A DNA stretch of 64,000 nt from Bin52 sp965213935 (GCA_965213935.1 CBDCAO010000012.1:1240001-1304000), one strand, 5' to 3'; shown: positions 8,129-17,393, counted from the stretch's first letter. Numbers and translations are program-made. The notes: generated from the sequence alone by a model not told the origin.

Positions 8129-9361
8129 TCAGCCGCGGGCGACATTGCCACTGCGCACCGGCACTCCGAAGGTACGGTGGCAGATGTCGGCGAGGATGCG
8201 CACTCCCTCGCGGATCTCCGCCGCCTCCGGGTGTCCGAAACACAGCCGCAGCCGGGAGCGTGCGGCCTCGGGATCCGCCGACCATTCCGGACCCGGGTTG
8301 AGCGCAACCCCTGCCGCCGCCGCCTCTGTTGCCAGCACCCGGGTGTCCACGACGTCGGGCAGGGTGACCCACAGGAAGATGCCCCCGGTCGGACGTTCGA
8401 ATTCGGCCGTTGCGCCGAACTCCTCGCCGAGCGCGTCAACCAGGGTGTCGAGTTTCGCTTCGAGCCTGCGCGCCAGGGTTTCGACATGGGTGTCGAATCG
8501 GGCGTTGCAGTATTCGGCCAGCATCATCTGTTCCAGCGCACCAGTTCCGCCGTCGCTCTTGCAGGCCACCATCTGCGCAATCACGGACTGCTCCGCAGTC
8601 ACGTAGCCGACCCTGAGCGCCGGCGCGATCGTCTTCGAGAACGACCCGACGTGGATCACCCGGTTCCCGGCGCCATCGAGCGACGCGATCGCGTGCGGAC
8701 GCTGCTGGTCCCAGGTGAGATCGGCATAGCACTCGTCCTCGACAATCGGCACTCCGTACTCGGCCGACAGCCGCAGCAATTCGAGACGCCGGTCGACCGG
8801 CATGACGCTGCCGCCGGGGTTCTGGACCGTGGGAATCACGTATATGTACTTGATCCTGGAGCCCTTGGCGGCGTGATCAGCCAGCATCGAGGCGAGGGCG
8901 TCCATCCTCATGCCGTGCGAATCGATCGGAACCCCGGCGAGGCGGACACCCCTGCTGCGCAGACGGGAGATGGCTCCGCCATAGCTGAATTCCTCGAGAA
9001 GAACCGTGTCTCCCGGAGCGCAGAGCACGGTGTTGACGAGTTCCAGGGCCTGGTTCGATCCCGAGGTGATCAGCACCGCGTCGGCACAGACCGACATGCC
9101 GCAGCGTTCGGCCAGCTTGCGCACGACGAACTCGCGAAGCGGCCGGTAGCCGAGCGGGCCGCTCTGCAGACCGTAGGTGGCAAGGGTGTGGCCGTCGCGA
9201 CCCAGCACGTCCGAGACCGCGCGGATCATGTCATCAACCGGAACGCTGGCGCTGTCGTTGTGGCCGCCGACGAAGTTGTAGCGCGGAAAACCCGACCAGC
9301 GCGCGGCCGGCACCGGCAGCTCGGGACGGAACAGGTCACTGAATTCGATGTCGACGGCCAC
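8129..9361 (-). CDS. PLP-dependent aminotransferase, class I/II
   Basis: This aminotransferase of about 410 residues belongs to the 2-aminoadipate/MocR-like group. Key elements are 'LITSGSNQALELVNTVL' (cofactor phosphate region), 'PTVQNPGG', 'PIVEDECYADL' with the pyridine-nitrogen Asp, and 'VGSFSKTIAPALRVGYV' with the Schiff-base lysine. The GTG at 9361 is preferred because GGAGG lies 8 bases upstream. An in-frame ATG at 9370 directly abuts that GGAGG, and a TTG at 9391 has no ribosome site. It would transfer an amino group between an amino acid and a 2-oxo acid. It is followed after three bases by the MFS gene; TATAGT near 9397-9402 may be its -10. Confidence 0.87.
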   Translation of the reverse strand: MAVDIEFSDLFRPELPVPAARWSGFPRYNFVGGHNDSASVPVDDMIRAVSDVLGRDGHTLATYGLQSGPLGYRPLREFVVRKLAERCGMSVCADAVLITSGSNQALELVNTVLCAPGDTVLLEEFSYGGAISRLRSRGVRLAGVPIDSHGMRMDALASMLADHAAKGSRIKYIYVIPTVQNPGGSVMPVDRRLELLRLSAEYGVPIVEDECYADLTWDQQRPHAIASLDGAGNRVIHVGSFSKTIAPALRVGYVTAEQSVIAQMVACKSDGGTGALEQMMLAEYCNARFDTHVETLARRLEAKLDTLVDALGEEFGATAEFERPTGGIFLWVTLPDVVDTRVLATEAAAAGVALNPGPEWSADPEAARSRLRLCFGHPEAAEIREGVRILADICHRTFGVPVRSGNVARG

Positions 9362-9463
9362 CGGCGTCATCCTCCGTTGCAGACAGAACAATCACACTAT
9401 ATCCACGAATGATCGACCCGGACCACTGTCCTCCCTCCCGGAACCGTTCCGCTGGATCCTGTC

Positions 9464-10636
9464 ATGACCGCAGCCACCTTGCCACTTGCCGGCATCCGGG
9501 TCCTGGACATGACCCAGATCTACAACGGGCCGTACTGCACCTTCCTGATGGCAATGGCCGGTGCCGACGTCATCAAGGTCGAGCCGCCCGGCGGCGAGCA
9601 TCTGCGTCGGCGCAACGCGCGGGGCAACGCGGTCTATCCGTTTCTGATGCTGAATCCGGACAAGCGCAGCATCGTGCTGGACCTGAAACAGGAAGGGGAC
9701 CGGGCGACATTTCTCGAACTGGCGGCCACCGTCGACCTGGTGGTGGAAAACTTTGCGCCAGGCGTCGTCGACCGGCTCGGGGTCGGGTACGAGACCGTAC
9801 GCGCGCTGAGGCCCGACATCATCTACGCCTCGGGCAGCGGTTACGGCCAGGATGGCCCCTATCGCGGCTACCAGGCCATGGACATAGCCGTTCAGGCAAT
9901 GGCCGGGGTGATGAGTGTCACCGGATTTCCCGAGAATCCTCCCGTCAAGGCGGGAGTCGCGCTGTGCGACTTCCTTGCCGGAATCCATCTGTACGCCGGT
10001 GCGATGACGGCGCTGGTTCGCCGCCAGCGCACCGGGGAAGGCGGATATGTCGACGTGTCGATGCAGGAATCGGTCTTCCCGACCTTCGCCTCGAACCTCG
10101 GCCTGTTCTTCGACGACGAGTCCGGTTCGCTCCCGGGCCGAACCGGCAACCTGCACGGCGGGCTTTCCATTGCCCCCTACGGCGTCTACCCGGCGCGCGA
10201 CGGGCACGTCTCGATCATGTGCAACAATGACACGCACTGGCACCGGTTGCTCCACATCCTGGGCCGGATCGACCTGGCCGGCGACGAACGCTTCCGGACC
10301 ATGGCTGACCGGGTGCGTCACCTCCCCGCGGTGACGGAACTGATCTCGCAGTGGTCGATGCAGCGCGACCGGTCCGAGATCATGGCCCTGCTCAACGCCG
10401 GGCGGGTTCCGTGCGGCGAGGTCAGGCACCTCGCGGAAGTGGTGCAGGACCCGAACCTGATCGCGCGCGGCATGATCCGCTGGACCGACGACGGGCACGG
10501 CGGGCGCATGCTCTCGGTCGCAAGCCCGCTTCACATCGACGATCTGGCCTCGGCCCCGTCGCGCAAGGCGCCCGAACTCGATGCCGACCGGGCGGACATT
10601 CTCGAGGAAGTGCAGGCAATGCGGAGCGAACAATGA
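9464..10636 (+). CDS. CaiB/BaiF-type (class III) CoA-transferase
   Basis: This 390-residue second family III CoA-transferase of the window shows 'LAGIRVLDMTQIYNGPYC', 'MAGADVIKVEPPGGEHLR' and 'NPDKRSIVLDLKQEGD', and the mid-protein Asp region 'GYQAMDIAVQAMAGVMSVTG'. It would exchange CoA between a donor thioester and a carboxylic acid, activating a substrate for beta-oxidation. It is divergent from the aminotransferase. Its stop overlaps the start of the following dehydrogenase (ATGA), so the two are translationally coupled and probably act in one pathway. Confidence 0.9.
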   Translation: MTAATLPLAGIRVLDMTQIYNGPYCTFLMAMAGADVIKVEPPGGEHLRRRNARGNAVYPFLMLNPDKRSIVLDLKQEGDRATFLELAATVDLVVENFAPGVVDRLGVGYETVRALRPDIIYASGSGYGQDGPYRGYQAMDIAVQAMAGVMSVTGFPENPPVKAGVALCDFLAGIHLYAGAMTALVRRQRTGEGGYVDVSMQESVFPTFASNLGLFFDDESGSLPGRTGNLHGGLSIAPYGVYPARDGHVSIMCNNDTHWHRLLHILGRIDLAGDERFRTMADRVRHLPAVTELISQWSMQRDRSEIMALLNAGRVPCGEVRHLAEVVQDPNLIARGMIRWTDDGHGGRMLSVASPLHIDDLASAPSRKAPELDADRADILEEVQAMRSEQ

Positions 10637-11397
10637 CAGATGACCTTGCGGGCAAGGTGGCAATCGTTACCGGTGCGGGACGAGGCCTCGGACGCGAATA
10701 CGCGGAAAAGCTGGCGCTGGCCGGCGCCTCGGTCACGGCGGCGGACATCATCGACTGCGCCGAGACCGTCTCGGCCATCGAGGCCCGGGGCGGGACTGCG
10801 ATCGCGTGTCACCTCGACGTACGTTCCCACCAGAGTTGCGAGGACGTGGCCGAGGCGACGCGCGCACGGTTCGGGGGTATCGACATCCTGGTCAACAACG
10901 CAGCGCTCTACGGATCGCTTCGCGGCGGCCGGTTCGAGACGCTGTCGGAAACCGACTGGAACGACTGCATGGACGTCAATGTCGGCGGCATCTGGCGGTG
11001 CTGCAAGGCGGTGTCCGCGGAAATGAAGGCGCGCGAGAGCGGGTCGATCATCAACATCTCTTCGCTGGCCGCGGTGGCCGGGTTGCCGTACGGCCTCCAC
11101 TACGCCACGTCGAAGGCAGCGGTGATCGGACTGACCCGGTCGCTGGCCCGCGAACTCGGGCGCAACTGGATCCGTGTCAACGCCATTGCGCCCTCGGCGG
11201 TGATGACCGAAGGAACAGCCGAGTTTTTCGGCGACAAGCTCGACCGTGCCACCACCGTCATAGCCGACGGCCAGACACTGAAGCGCACGCTCGAGACCGG
11301 AGACCTGGCCGGAACCGTGCTGTGGCTGGCAAGCGACGCCTCGCGCTTCGTGACCGGCCAGACCATCATGGTCGACGGCGGCACGGTGTTCCTGTGA
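10633..11397 (+). CDS. SDR family oxidoreductase
   Basis: This 254-residue classical short-chain dehydrogenase/reductase has the nucleotide-binding 'VTGAGRGLGREYAEK' (about residues 12-26), 'LVNNAALYG', the catalytic Ser in 'NISSLAAVAG', and the catalytic 'YATSK'. The C-terminal 'TGQTIMVDGGTVFL' closes the fold. It oxidises or reduces a hydroxyl/keto group with NAD(P); the residue after the second strand is Asp (in 'TAADIIDC'), which favours NAD. It begins inside the last codons of the CoA-transferase. About 100 bases then lead to a Rieske oxygenase gene, which suggests one catabolic operon. Confidence 0.92.
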   Translation: MTDDLAGKVAIVTGAGRGLGREYAEKLALAGASVTAADIIDCAETVSAIEARGGTAIACHLDVRSHQSCEDVAEATRARFGGIDILVNNAALYGSLRGGRFETLSETDWNDCMDVNVGGIWRCCKAVSAEMKARESGSIINISSLAAVAGLPYGLHYATSKAAVIGLTRSLARELGRNWIRVNAIAPSAVMTEGTAEFFGDKLDRATTVIADGQTLKRTLETGDLAGTVLWLASDASRFVTGQTIMVDGGTVFL

Positions 11398-11494
11398 TCG
11401 CGGACCGGCCGGCAGTGGAAATCGCGGGACACATCGGCTACACCTCGCAGGCATCGATCGACCCGCGGCCCCGCATCCGGAACGGAGTTTGACC

Positions 11495-12652
11495 ATGCAG
11501 CACAGCACCCAGGTCTCGCTGGCCCGGCGCCTGTTCGATCATATCGACGACCGGACCACCGACATGGCGCCGGATGTTGCCTACAACAGCGTCGACGCCT
11601 TTACCTGCCCTGACCGGCTGGAGCGGGAATGGCGTATGCTGTTCCTTGATCACCCGCAGTATCTGGGGCTGTCCTGCCAGATCCGTGATCCCGGTGACTA
11701 CTTCACCAACGACGATCTCGGGGTTCCGATCCTGGTGACCCGGGACCGGGAAGGGTCGGCACGCGCGTTCCTCAACGTCTGCCGGCACCGCGGCGCCCGG
11801 CTCGTCGAGGGCCGCGGGTGCGGCAAGCGGGCCTTCGTGTGCCCCTACCACGCCTGGAGCTACGACACGGCGGGACGGCTGGTATCGGTGCCGCAGCGCG
11901 GGAGTTTCGGAGAAGTCGATACCGCGTCGCGCGGGTTGCGCGAACTGCCGTGCGAGGAGCGCCATGGCATGATCTGGGTGTGCGCCCGGCCGGATGGCGC
12001 GATTGACCTCGACAGGTGTCTCGGCGGCCTGGATGACGAGTTCGCCAGCTACGACTTCTCCAGCTACCATCACTACGAAACCAGGGCGAGATCCTGGAAG
12101 ATGAACTGGAAGGTGGCGGTCGACACCTTCCTCGAGCCCTATCATTTCCCGGCCCTGCACCGGGAAACGGTCGCCCCGATCTTCCTGCCGAACCTGTGCC
12201 TGGTCGATGTCTTCGGCCGCAACCTGCGCGAGGTTCTGGCGCGCCGGTCCATCGTGGACATGCGCAACCAGCCGGAGTCCCGGTGGAACCTGATCCGGGA
12301 AACGGCGATCGTCTACGTCCTGGTCCCCAACGTGGTCGTGATCTCGCAGATCGACCACCTCGAGATCTTCCGGCTCTATCCGGCCGGCGGCAAGGTCGAC
12401 GAGACGCTGGTGTACTTCGAGTTCTACATCCCCGAACCAGCAACCACCGAGAAGGCGATCGAGCACTGGCGGCGCAACCTTGAACTGACCATCCGGACCA
12501 TTGAGCAGGAGGATTTTCCCACCGGCGAGGGCATCCAGGCCGGCATGACATCCGGGGCCCAGCGTCAGGTGATCTACGGACGCAACGAGCCGGCACTGCA
12601 GCATTTCGAACGGACCATTACCGAGATGGTGGAGATGGCTGCGGCGGCGTAA
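11495..12652 (+). CDS. Rieske non-heme iron oxygenase, alpha subunit
   Basis: This 385-residue oxygenase component has an N-terminal Rieske [2Fe-2S] domain with Cys-x-His ('CRHRGARL', about residue 91) and Cys-x2-His ('CPYHAWSYD', about 113). The catalytic domain carries the mononuclear-iron segment 'NWKVAVDTFLEPYHFPALH'. The protein resembles ring-hydroxylating or N/O-demethylating oxygenases. It needs electrons from a reductase/ferredoxin, but none is encoded next to it. The ATG at 11495 is placed 8 bases after AACGGAG; a TTG two codons earlier is less likely. Flanking SDRs could oxidise a diol or alcohol product. Confidence 0.9.
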   Translation: MQHSTQVSLARRLFDHIDDRTTDMAPDVAYNSVDAFTCPDRLEREWRMLFLDHPQYLGLSCQIRDPGDYFTNDDLGVPILVTRDREGSARAFLNVCRHRGARLVEGRGCGKRAFVCPYHAWSYDTAGRLVSVPQRGSFGEVDTASRGLRELPCEERHGMIWVCARPDGAIDLDRCLGGLDDEFASYDFSSYHHYETRARSWKMNWKVAVDTFLEPYHFPALHRETVAPIFLPNLCLVDVFGRNLREVLARRSIVDMRNQPESRWNLIRETAIVYVLVPNVVVISQIDHLEIFRLYPAGGKVDETLVYFEFYIPEPATTEKAIEHWRRNLELTIRTIEQEDFPTGEGIQAGMTSGAQRQVIYGRNEPALQHFERTITEMVEMAAAA

Positions 12653-12680
12653 GCAGGCCGCACAGGATGGAGGGACGACA

Positions 12681-13430
12681 ATGACCGTCACACATGACTT
12701 CTCCGGCCGCGGCGCCGTGGTAACCGGGGGCGCGCGGGGCATCGGTCTCGCCATCGCGCTGCGACTGGCAACGGGAGGCGCCCGGGTCTCGTTGTGGGAC
12801 CTCGACGGTGAGCGCATGGCCGAGGTCGCCGGCCGGTTTCCCGACGGTGTCGACTGCCGCACCGTCGACATTACCGACCCCGCATCGGTCACCGCCGCAG
12901 CCGAGACGACCCAGGCCGCAATCGGGGCGGTCGACATCCTGGTCAACAGCGCCGGGATCGCCGGTCCCAACCACACGACCTGGGAGTATCCGGTCGAGGC
13001 ATGGCAACGGGTCATCGACATCGACCTGAACGGCACCTTCCTGTGCTGCCGCGCCATTGTTCCGGGAATGCGCGAACGCAACTACGGCCGGATCGTCAAC
13101 ATCGCCTCGATTGCGGGCAAGGAAGGCAATCCGAACGCGTCGGCCTACAGCGCGGCGAAGGCCGGAGTGATCGGCCTGACCAAGTCGCTGGGCAAGGAGC
13201 TGGCGTCGACCCCGATCACGGTCAACTGCATCACGCCGGCCGCGGTCCGCACCGAGATCTTCGACCAGGTCAGCCAGTCCCACATCGACTACATGCTCTC
13301 GAAGATCCCGATCGGCCGGTTTGGCCTGGTCGAGGAGATGGCGAGCCTGGTGGCCTGGCTGGCGTCGGAGGAGTGCTCCTTCAGCACCGGTGCCGTGTTT
13401 GACATTTCGGGCGGGCGGGCAACCTACTGA
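12681..13430 (+). CDS. SDR family oxidoreductase
   Basis: This 249-residue classical SDR has 'VTGGARGIGLAIALRLA' as dinucleotide-binding loop, 'LVNSAGIAGP', 'NIASIAGKEG' with the catalytic Ser, and 'YSAAKAGV' with Tyr and Lys. 'WDLDGERM' places Asp at the end of the second strand, which favours NAD(H). The sequence resembles 3-oxoacyl-ACP reductase-like and 2,3-dihydrodiol dehydrogenase-like members; specificity is not resolved. A GGAGGG ribosome site precedes the ATG. It lies 28 bases after the Rieske oxygenase gene, consistent with re-aromatisation or oxidation of the hydroxylated product. Confidence 0.9.
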   Translation: MTVTHDFSGRGAVVTGGARGIGLAIALRLATGGARVSLWDLDGERMAEVAGRFPDGVDCRTVDITDPASVTAAAETTQAAIGAVDILVNSAGIAGPNHTTWEYPVEAWQRVIDIDLNGTFLCCRAIVPGMRERNYGRIVNIASIAGKEGNPNASAYSAAKAGVIGLTKSLGKELASTPITVNCITPAAVRTEIFDQVSQSHIDYMLSKIPIGRFGLVEEMASLVAWLASEECSFSTGAVFDISGGRATY

Positions 13431-13460
13431 CCAGGCCGCCGCTGCCCCCGGAGAACCCCG

Positions 13461-14918
13461 ATGACCGCCGACAACAGTCTCATACCGCGGACCGCGACCG
13501 AAATCGTCGCACTGCTGCGCTCCGAAGAGATCAGCCCGCTCGACCTGCTCGACACCCTTGAGGCGCGCATCGCCGAGGTGGACGGCGCGGTCAATGCCAT
13601 GATCACGCTCTGCTTCGACCGTGCGCGACAAGACGCCAGGCGCATCATGGAGCGCCCTGTCGGCGAACGCGGCCGGCTCGCGGGCATGCCGGTGGCCATC
13701 AAGGATCTCAATCCGGTTGCCGGTGTACGCACCACCTGGGGTTCCCCGATCTACGCCGACTTTGTTCCGGCCCGGTCCGACTGCCTGGTGGAGATCCTCG
13801 AGTCCGAGGGCGCCGTCATCTACGCGAAGACCAACACGCCGGAGTTCGGCGCCGGCGCGAACACCTTCAACGAAGTCTTCGGAGCAACGGTCAATCCGTG
13901 GGACACCTCGCGCAGCTGCGCCGGGTCATCCGGCGGATCAGCGGTCGCGCTCGCGACAGGACAGGCCTGGCTCGCCAGCGGGTCGGATCTCGGCGGTTCG
14001 CTGCGCAACCCGGCAAGCTTCTGTTCGGTGATCGGCTTCCGGCCGAGCCCGGGCCGGGTGGCGGCGGGACCCGCGGGCCCGGGAGCCGCGCCCGACGACC
14101 TCTTCGGAATCCCGGGCCAGCCGTTCGGCGTCGCCGGCCCGATGGCCCGGACCGTGCCCGACGTCGCGCTGATGCTTGACGCCATGACCGGGTTTCATCC
14201 GGCTGACCCGATCTCGCTGCCGCGCGAGCCGGGATCCTACGTCGATGCGGTCGCCGCCCGGACCGTGCCGCGCCGGGTTGCGTTCTCGCGCGACCTCGGC
14301 GTCACACCGGTCGATCCCGAGGTCGCGGAGATCTGCGAAACCGCCTGCCGGCGGTTCTCCGCCCTCGGTTGCACCGTTGAGGAGGCGCATCCGGACTTTT
14401 CCGACATCCAGGATATCTTCCAGACCTGGCGTGCGCTGCTGTTCTACACCGGCAAGCGAACGCTGCTGGAGACCCGCCGCTCCGAGCTCAAGCCGGAAGT
14501 GATCTGGAACATCGAGCGGGCCTCTGACATCTCGGTCGACGACTTCGCCCGGGTCGAGCTCGCTCGCGGCCGCTACATCGACAGGGCCCGGGCCTTCTTC
14601 GAGACCTATGACCTGCTGGTGTGCCCGGCAACCGTCGTGCCGCCGTACCCGGTGGAACAGCGCTACGTGGAACGTCTCGGAGACCACGAGTTCTCGAACT
14701 ACGTCGAGTGGCTGACCATCGCCTACGCAATCACCATGACCGGCCACCCGGCGATGAGCGTGCCGGCCGGCTTCACCGCCTCCGGCCTGCCCGTCGGGTT
14801 GCAGCTGGTCGGTGGACCGCGCGGCGAGGCGGCGCTGCTGTCGGCCGCGGCACTCTACGAGGAGGAGGCGGGACTGTCGGGGAAGGTTCCCATCGTTCCG
14901 CGTTCTCCGGCCGGCTGA
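13461..14918 (+). CDS. amidase, amidase-signature family
   Basis: This 485-residue serine amidase has the complete catalytic triad. The Lys is in 'VAIKDLNPV' (about residue 81), the cis-Ser is in 'CAGSSGGSAVALATG' (about 155-169), and the nucleophile Ser is in 'GSDLGGSLRNPASF'. It hydrolyses a carboxamide to the acid and ammonia, in keeping with a pathway that next activates the acid with CoA. The length matches indole-acetamide-hydrolase-like or GatA-like members. There is no gatB/gatC nearby, so a catabolic role is favoured over tRNA amidation. It lies in a run of plus-strand genes from the CoA-transferase to the pterin dehydratase. Confidence 0.92.
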   Translation: MTADNSLIPRTATEIVALLRSEEISPLDLLDTLEARIAEVDGAVNAMITLCFDRARQDARRIMERPVGERGRLAGMPVAIKDLNPVAGVRTTWGSPIYADFVPARSDCLVEILESEGAVIYAKTNTPEFGAGANTFNEVFGATVNPWDTSRSCAGSSGGSAVALATGQAWLASGSDLGGSLRNPASFCSVIGFRPSPGRVAAGPAGPGAAPDDLFGIPGQPFGVAGPMARTVPDVALMLDAMTGFHPADPISLPREPGSYVDAVAARTVPRRVAFSRDLGVTPVDPEVAEICETACRRFSALGCTVEEAHPDFSDIQDIFQTWRALLFYTGKRTLLETRRSELKPEVIWNIERASDISVDDFARVELARGRYIDRARAFFETYDLLVCPATVVPPYPVEQRYVERLGDHEFSNYVEWLTIAYAITMTGHPAMSVPAGFTASGLPVGLQLVGGPRGEAALLSAAALYEEEAGLSGKVPIVPRSPAG

Positions 14919-14931
14919 CGGGGAGCGGATC

Positions 14932-15225
14932 ATGGCTGACAGGTTGACGGGGCAGGAACGCGAGGAAGCACTTGCCAGACTGCCTGGCTGGTCGGCGACC
15001 GAAGGGCGCGAGGCCATCGAGAGCAACTTCAGGTTCGCCGACTTCGGCGAGGCCTTTGCCTTCATGACCCGGGTGGCGCTGCGCGCGGAGCAGATGGACC
15101 ATCACCCGGAATGGTTCAACGTCTACAACCGGGTCGAGGTCACGCTGGCGACCCACGATGCGGGCGGTGTCACCGGACTGGACATCACCCTCGCCCGGTT
15201 CATGAACACCTGCGCCGGTCGCTGA
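14932..15225 (+). CDS. phhB: 4a-hydroxytetrahydrobiopterin dehydratase
   Basis: This 97-residue protein is the pterin-4a-carbinolamine dehydratase. It has the complete signature 'HHPEWFNVYNRVEV' (about residues 61-74), which includes the catalytic histidines, and the usual C-terminal 'TGLDITLARFMN'. It dehydrates the hydroxypterin made by aromatic amino-acid hydroxylases so that the cofactor can be reduced again; some homologues assist molybdopterin enzymes. The ATG was chosen 13 bases after the amidase stop, preceded by GGAGCGG. No hydroxylase lies in the window, so its presence in this operon is unexplained. Its last 26 bases overlap the convergent hydrolase gene. Confidence 0.9.
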   Translation: MADRLTGQEREEALARLPGWSATEGREAIESNFRFADFGEAFAFMTRVALRAEQMDHHPEWFNVYNRVEVTLATHDAGGVTGLDITLARFMNTCAGR

Positions 15226-16348
15226 GACCGGCCAGGAACTCGAGAATCAGCCGCGAGGTTTCCTCCGGCTGTTCCTGCTGCACCCAGTGGCCGGCGCCCT
15301 CGATCAGCACGAGTCCGCGCATGTCGGTGCAGATCTTCCCGTTCATGCGCTCGGCGGCACCCGGTTTCTGGAACACACCCCAGTCACTCACGCCGGATAT
15401 GAACAGGGACGGCTGGTCGATGGTCCGACCGGCAAAGGTCCGCAACTCGTCGCGGTCGAATTCGCCGGTGGCCCGCCGGTACAGGTTGAGCCCGCCCTGG
15501 AAGCCGTTTCTCGCGTACTCGCCGGTGTAGACTGCGAGTTCGGCATCGGTCAGCCAGGTTGCACGTGCGATTTCATCCGCGTCCGGCATCGCCCCGGCCA
15601 CGGCGGCCGGCATGGTATCGGCCAGGTCCATGATGTAGTAGGTGGGCATCAGCGCCAGCTGGTCGGCCCTCCAGGCCTCGAGCCGGTGCGGGCGGTTTCC
15701 GGACCAGTCGGCGCTCTTCATGTGATAGTAGGCTCGCAGGAACGCGTGCAGCCCTCCCGGCGGATCGACCATGTGCGAGTTGGCGGCCCGGGTCGAGTAG
15801 TACCAGTTGTAGTGCTTGCGCGGTCGCTCGAGTGCTGCCAGTTCGGCGTGGATGTCGGGCCTTGCCGGGGCGGGTGCCGCCAGCGGTGGCGGGCCGTCGA
15901 ACGGCGCGCTCATCAGGATGCAGGACGCGAAGACGTCCGGGCGGGTCAGCGCCGACCAGGCTGCGACCGCAGAGCCATAGTCGTGACCAATCACCGCCGT
16001 CGCGCGGTCATGCCCGCAAGCTGCCAGCAGACCGACGGCGTCGCGTACGGTGTTAAGCAGCCTGAACTGGTCAAGCGGAGCATCCCAGTCCACCGGGCCC
16101 CAGCCCAGGGTGCGTCCGTAGCCCCGCAGATCGGGAGCGAGAACGTGGTACCCGGCCCCGGCAAGCGCCGGCATTACCTTGCGCCAGCTGTAGGCCAGTT
16201 CCGGGAACCCGTGCTGAAGCAACAGTGCCGGGCTGCCCGGGTCTCCGGCCTCGAGCAGGTGCATGACCAGCCCGTTTCGATTGTCCAGGTGGCGCGAGGT
16301 CACGCCGTCGGGAAGCAGTTCCGGCTCGTAGGCCTGGTGCAGTGTCAT
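15200..16348 (-). CDS. alpha/beta hydrolase, epoxide-hydrolase-like
   Basis: This 382-residue alpha/beta hydrolase has the oxyanion-hole motif 'LLLQHGFPELAYSWR' (about residues 39-53) and the nucleophile elbow 'VIGHDYGSAVAAW', where Asp replaces Ser. Asp at the elbow is the mark of epoxide hydrolases and dehalogenases, which form an alkyl-enzyme ester. The terminal catalytic His is in 'EGAGHWVQQEQPEE'. It would open an epoxide to a diol or remove a halide. The ATG at 16348 is taken because homology begins at 'MTLHQAYEPEL'. It is convergent with phhB with a 26-base overlap and divergent from the following metallo-hydrolase. Confidence 0.87.
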   Translation of the reverse strand: MTLHQAYEPELLPDGVTSRHLDNRNGLVMHLLEAGDPGSPALLLQHGFPELAYSWRKVMPALAGAGYHVLAPDLRGYGRTLGWGPVDWDAPLDQFRLLNTVRDAVGLLAACGHDRATAVIGHDYGSAVAAWSALTRPDVFASCILMSAPFDGPPPLAAPAPARPDIHAELAALERPRKHYNWYYSTRAANSHMVDPPGGLHAFLRAYYHMKSADWSGNRPHRLEAWRADQLALMPTYYIMDLADTMPAAVAGAMPDADEIARATWLTDAELAVYTGEYARNGFQGGLNLYRRATGEFDRDELRTFAGRTIDQPSLFISGVSDWGVFQKPGAAERMNGKICTDMRGLVLIEGAGHWVQQEQPEETSRLILEFLAGLSDRRRCS

Positions 16349-16496
16349 GCCGATTCGCCTCTGCTGGCAGTACCGTGCGGGCCCGCACCCTGCCACTCCG
16401 CGCGGGACGGGTTCAAGTCGTCGGTACCCGGGGGTTGGCGGCCGTCGCCCGGGATGGTGTGATCACCGCGATCCATCGACCATGGAGGACAGAGCA

Positions 16497-17372
16497 GTGA
16501 CCCAACATGACAGCAACCAGGTTCCGGGACTGTACCGGTGTCGCATCGGTGACGTACTCGTAACCGCGATCTCCGACGGCTATCTCGATGCCACCTTCGA
16601 GGTGCTGCGCGGCATCGACGCCGCCGGGGCCGAAACGGTGCTGCGCGAGAACTTCCGGCCAGCCCCGCCACGAATCTCGGTCAACTGCTACCTGCTGCAA
16701 AGCGGGACCCGTACCGCCCTGGTCGACACCGGTTCGGGCGACAGCATGGGGCCGACGCTGGGCAGGCTCCATGGTCTTCTTGCCCGTCTCGGCATTGCTG
16801 CCGGCGATGTCGACACCATTCTTCTTACCCACATGCATCCCGACCATTCCAACGGCCTTGCCGATGCCGACGGCACGAGGCTGTTTCCCGAGGCACAACT
16901 GGTCGTCGACGAGAAGGAACTGGCGCACTGGCACGACGACACCGCGCGATCGCGTGCCGACGAGACTGCCCGGGCGCGCTACTTCGACGCGGCACGGACC
17001 CAGGCCGCTCCGTACCAGGACCGCCTGGCATCACCGGGCGGCGAGCCGTTTCCGAACGTCACCGCGGTGCCGCTTGCCGGACATACGCCAGGGCATACCG
17101 GCTACCTGGTCGCGTCGGGCGGTGACACCCTGCTGATCTGGGGCGACATCTGCCACGTTCCCGACATCCAGGTCCGTCAGCCTGAAGTGACCATGGTGTT
17201 CGATGTCGATCCCGACGCCGCGATCCGGGCCCGCAGGCGGGCCTTCGACATGACAGCCACCGACCGGATGCTGATTGCGGGCATGCACCTGCACTTCCCG
17301 GGCTTCTGCCACATGGTCCGGAACGGCAGCGGCTGGCGGATGGTACCCGAGGCCTGGCGCTTCACCGTGTGA
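16497..17372 (+). CDS. MBL-fold metallo-hydrolase
   Basis: This 291-residue metallo-beta-lactamase-fold enzyme has the zinc motif 'LTHMHPDHSNGL' (His-x-His-x-Asp-His, about residues 108-119). Later ligands are in 'LAGHTPGHTGY' and 'IWGDICH', and a final His lies near 'AGMHLHFPGF'. It resembles quorum-quenching lactonase/AttM-type hydrolases, but substrate assignment is not possible. The GTG at 16497 is chosen because GGAGG lies 8 bases upstream; an ATG at 16482 precedes that ribosome site. It is convergent with the next hydrolase. Confidence 0.87.
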   Translation: MTQHDSNQVPGLYRCRIGDVLVTAISDGYLDATFEVLRGIDAAGAETVLRENFRPAPPRISVNCYLLQSGTRTALVDTGSGDSMGPTLGRLHGLLARLGIAAGDVDTILLTHMHPDHSNGLADADGTRLFPEAQLVVDEKELAHWHDDTARSRADETARARYFDAARTQAAPYQDRLASPGGEPFPNVTAVPLAGHTPGHTGYLVASGGDTLLIWGDICHVPDIQVRQPEVTMVFDVDPDAAIRARRRAFDMTATDRMLIAGMHLHFPGFCHMVRNGSGWRMVPEAWRFTV

Positions 17373-17376
17373 AGGA

Positions 17377-17393
17377 GCGCCCGTTCAGGGCGC
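17377..17393. terminator. hairpin between convergent genes
   Basis: GCGCCC and GGGCGC form a perfect 6-bp stem with loop GTTCA, between the stops of two convergent genes. It could stop transcription from both sides; there is no clear T-run, so termination strength is uncertain. Confidence 0.45.
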
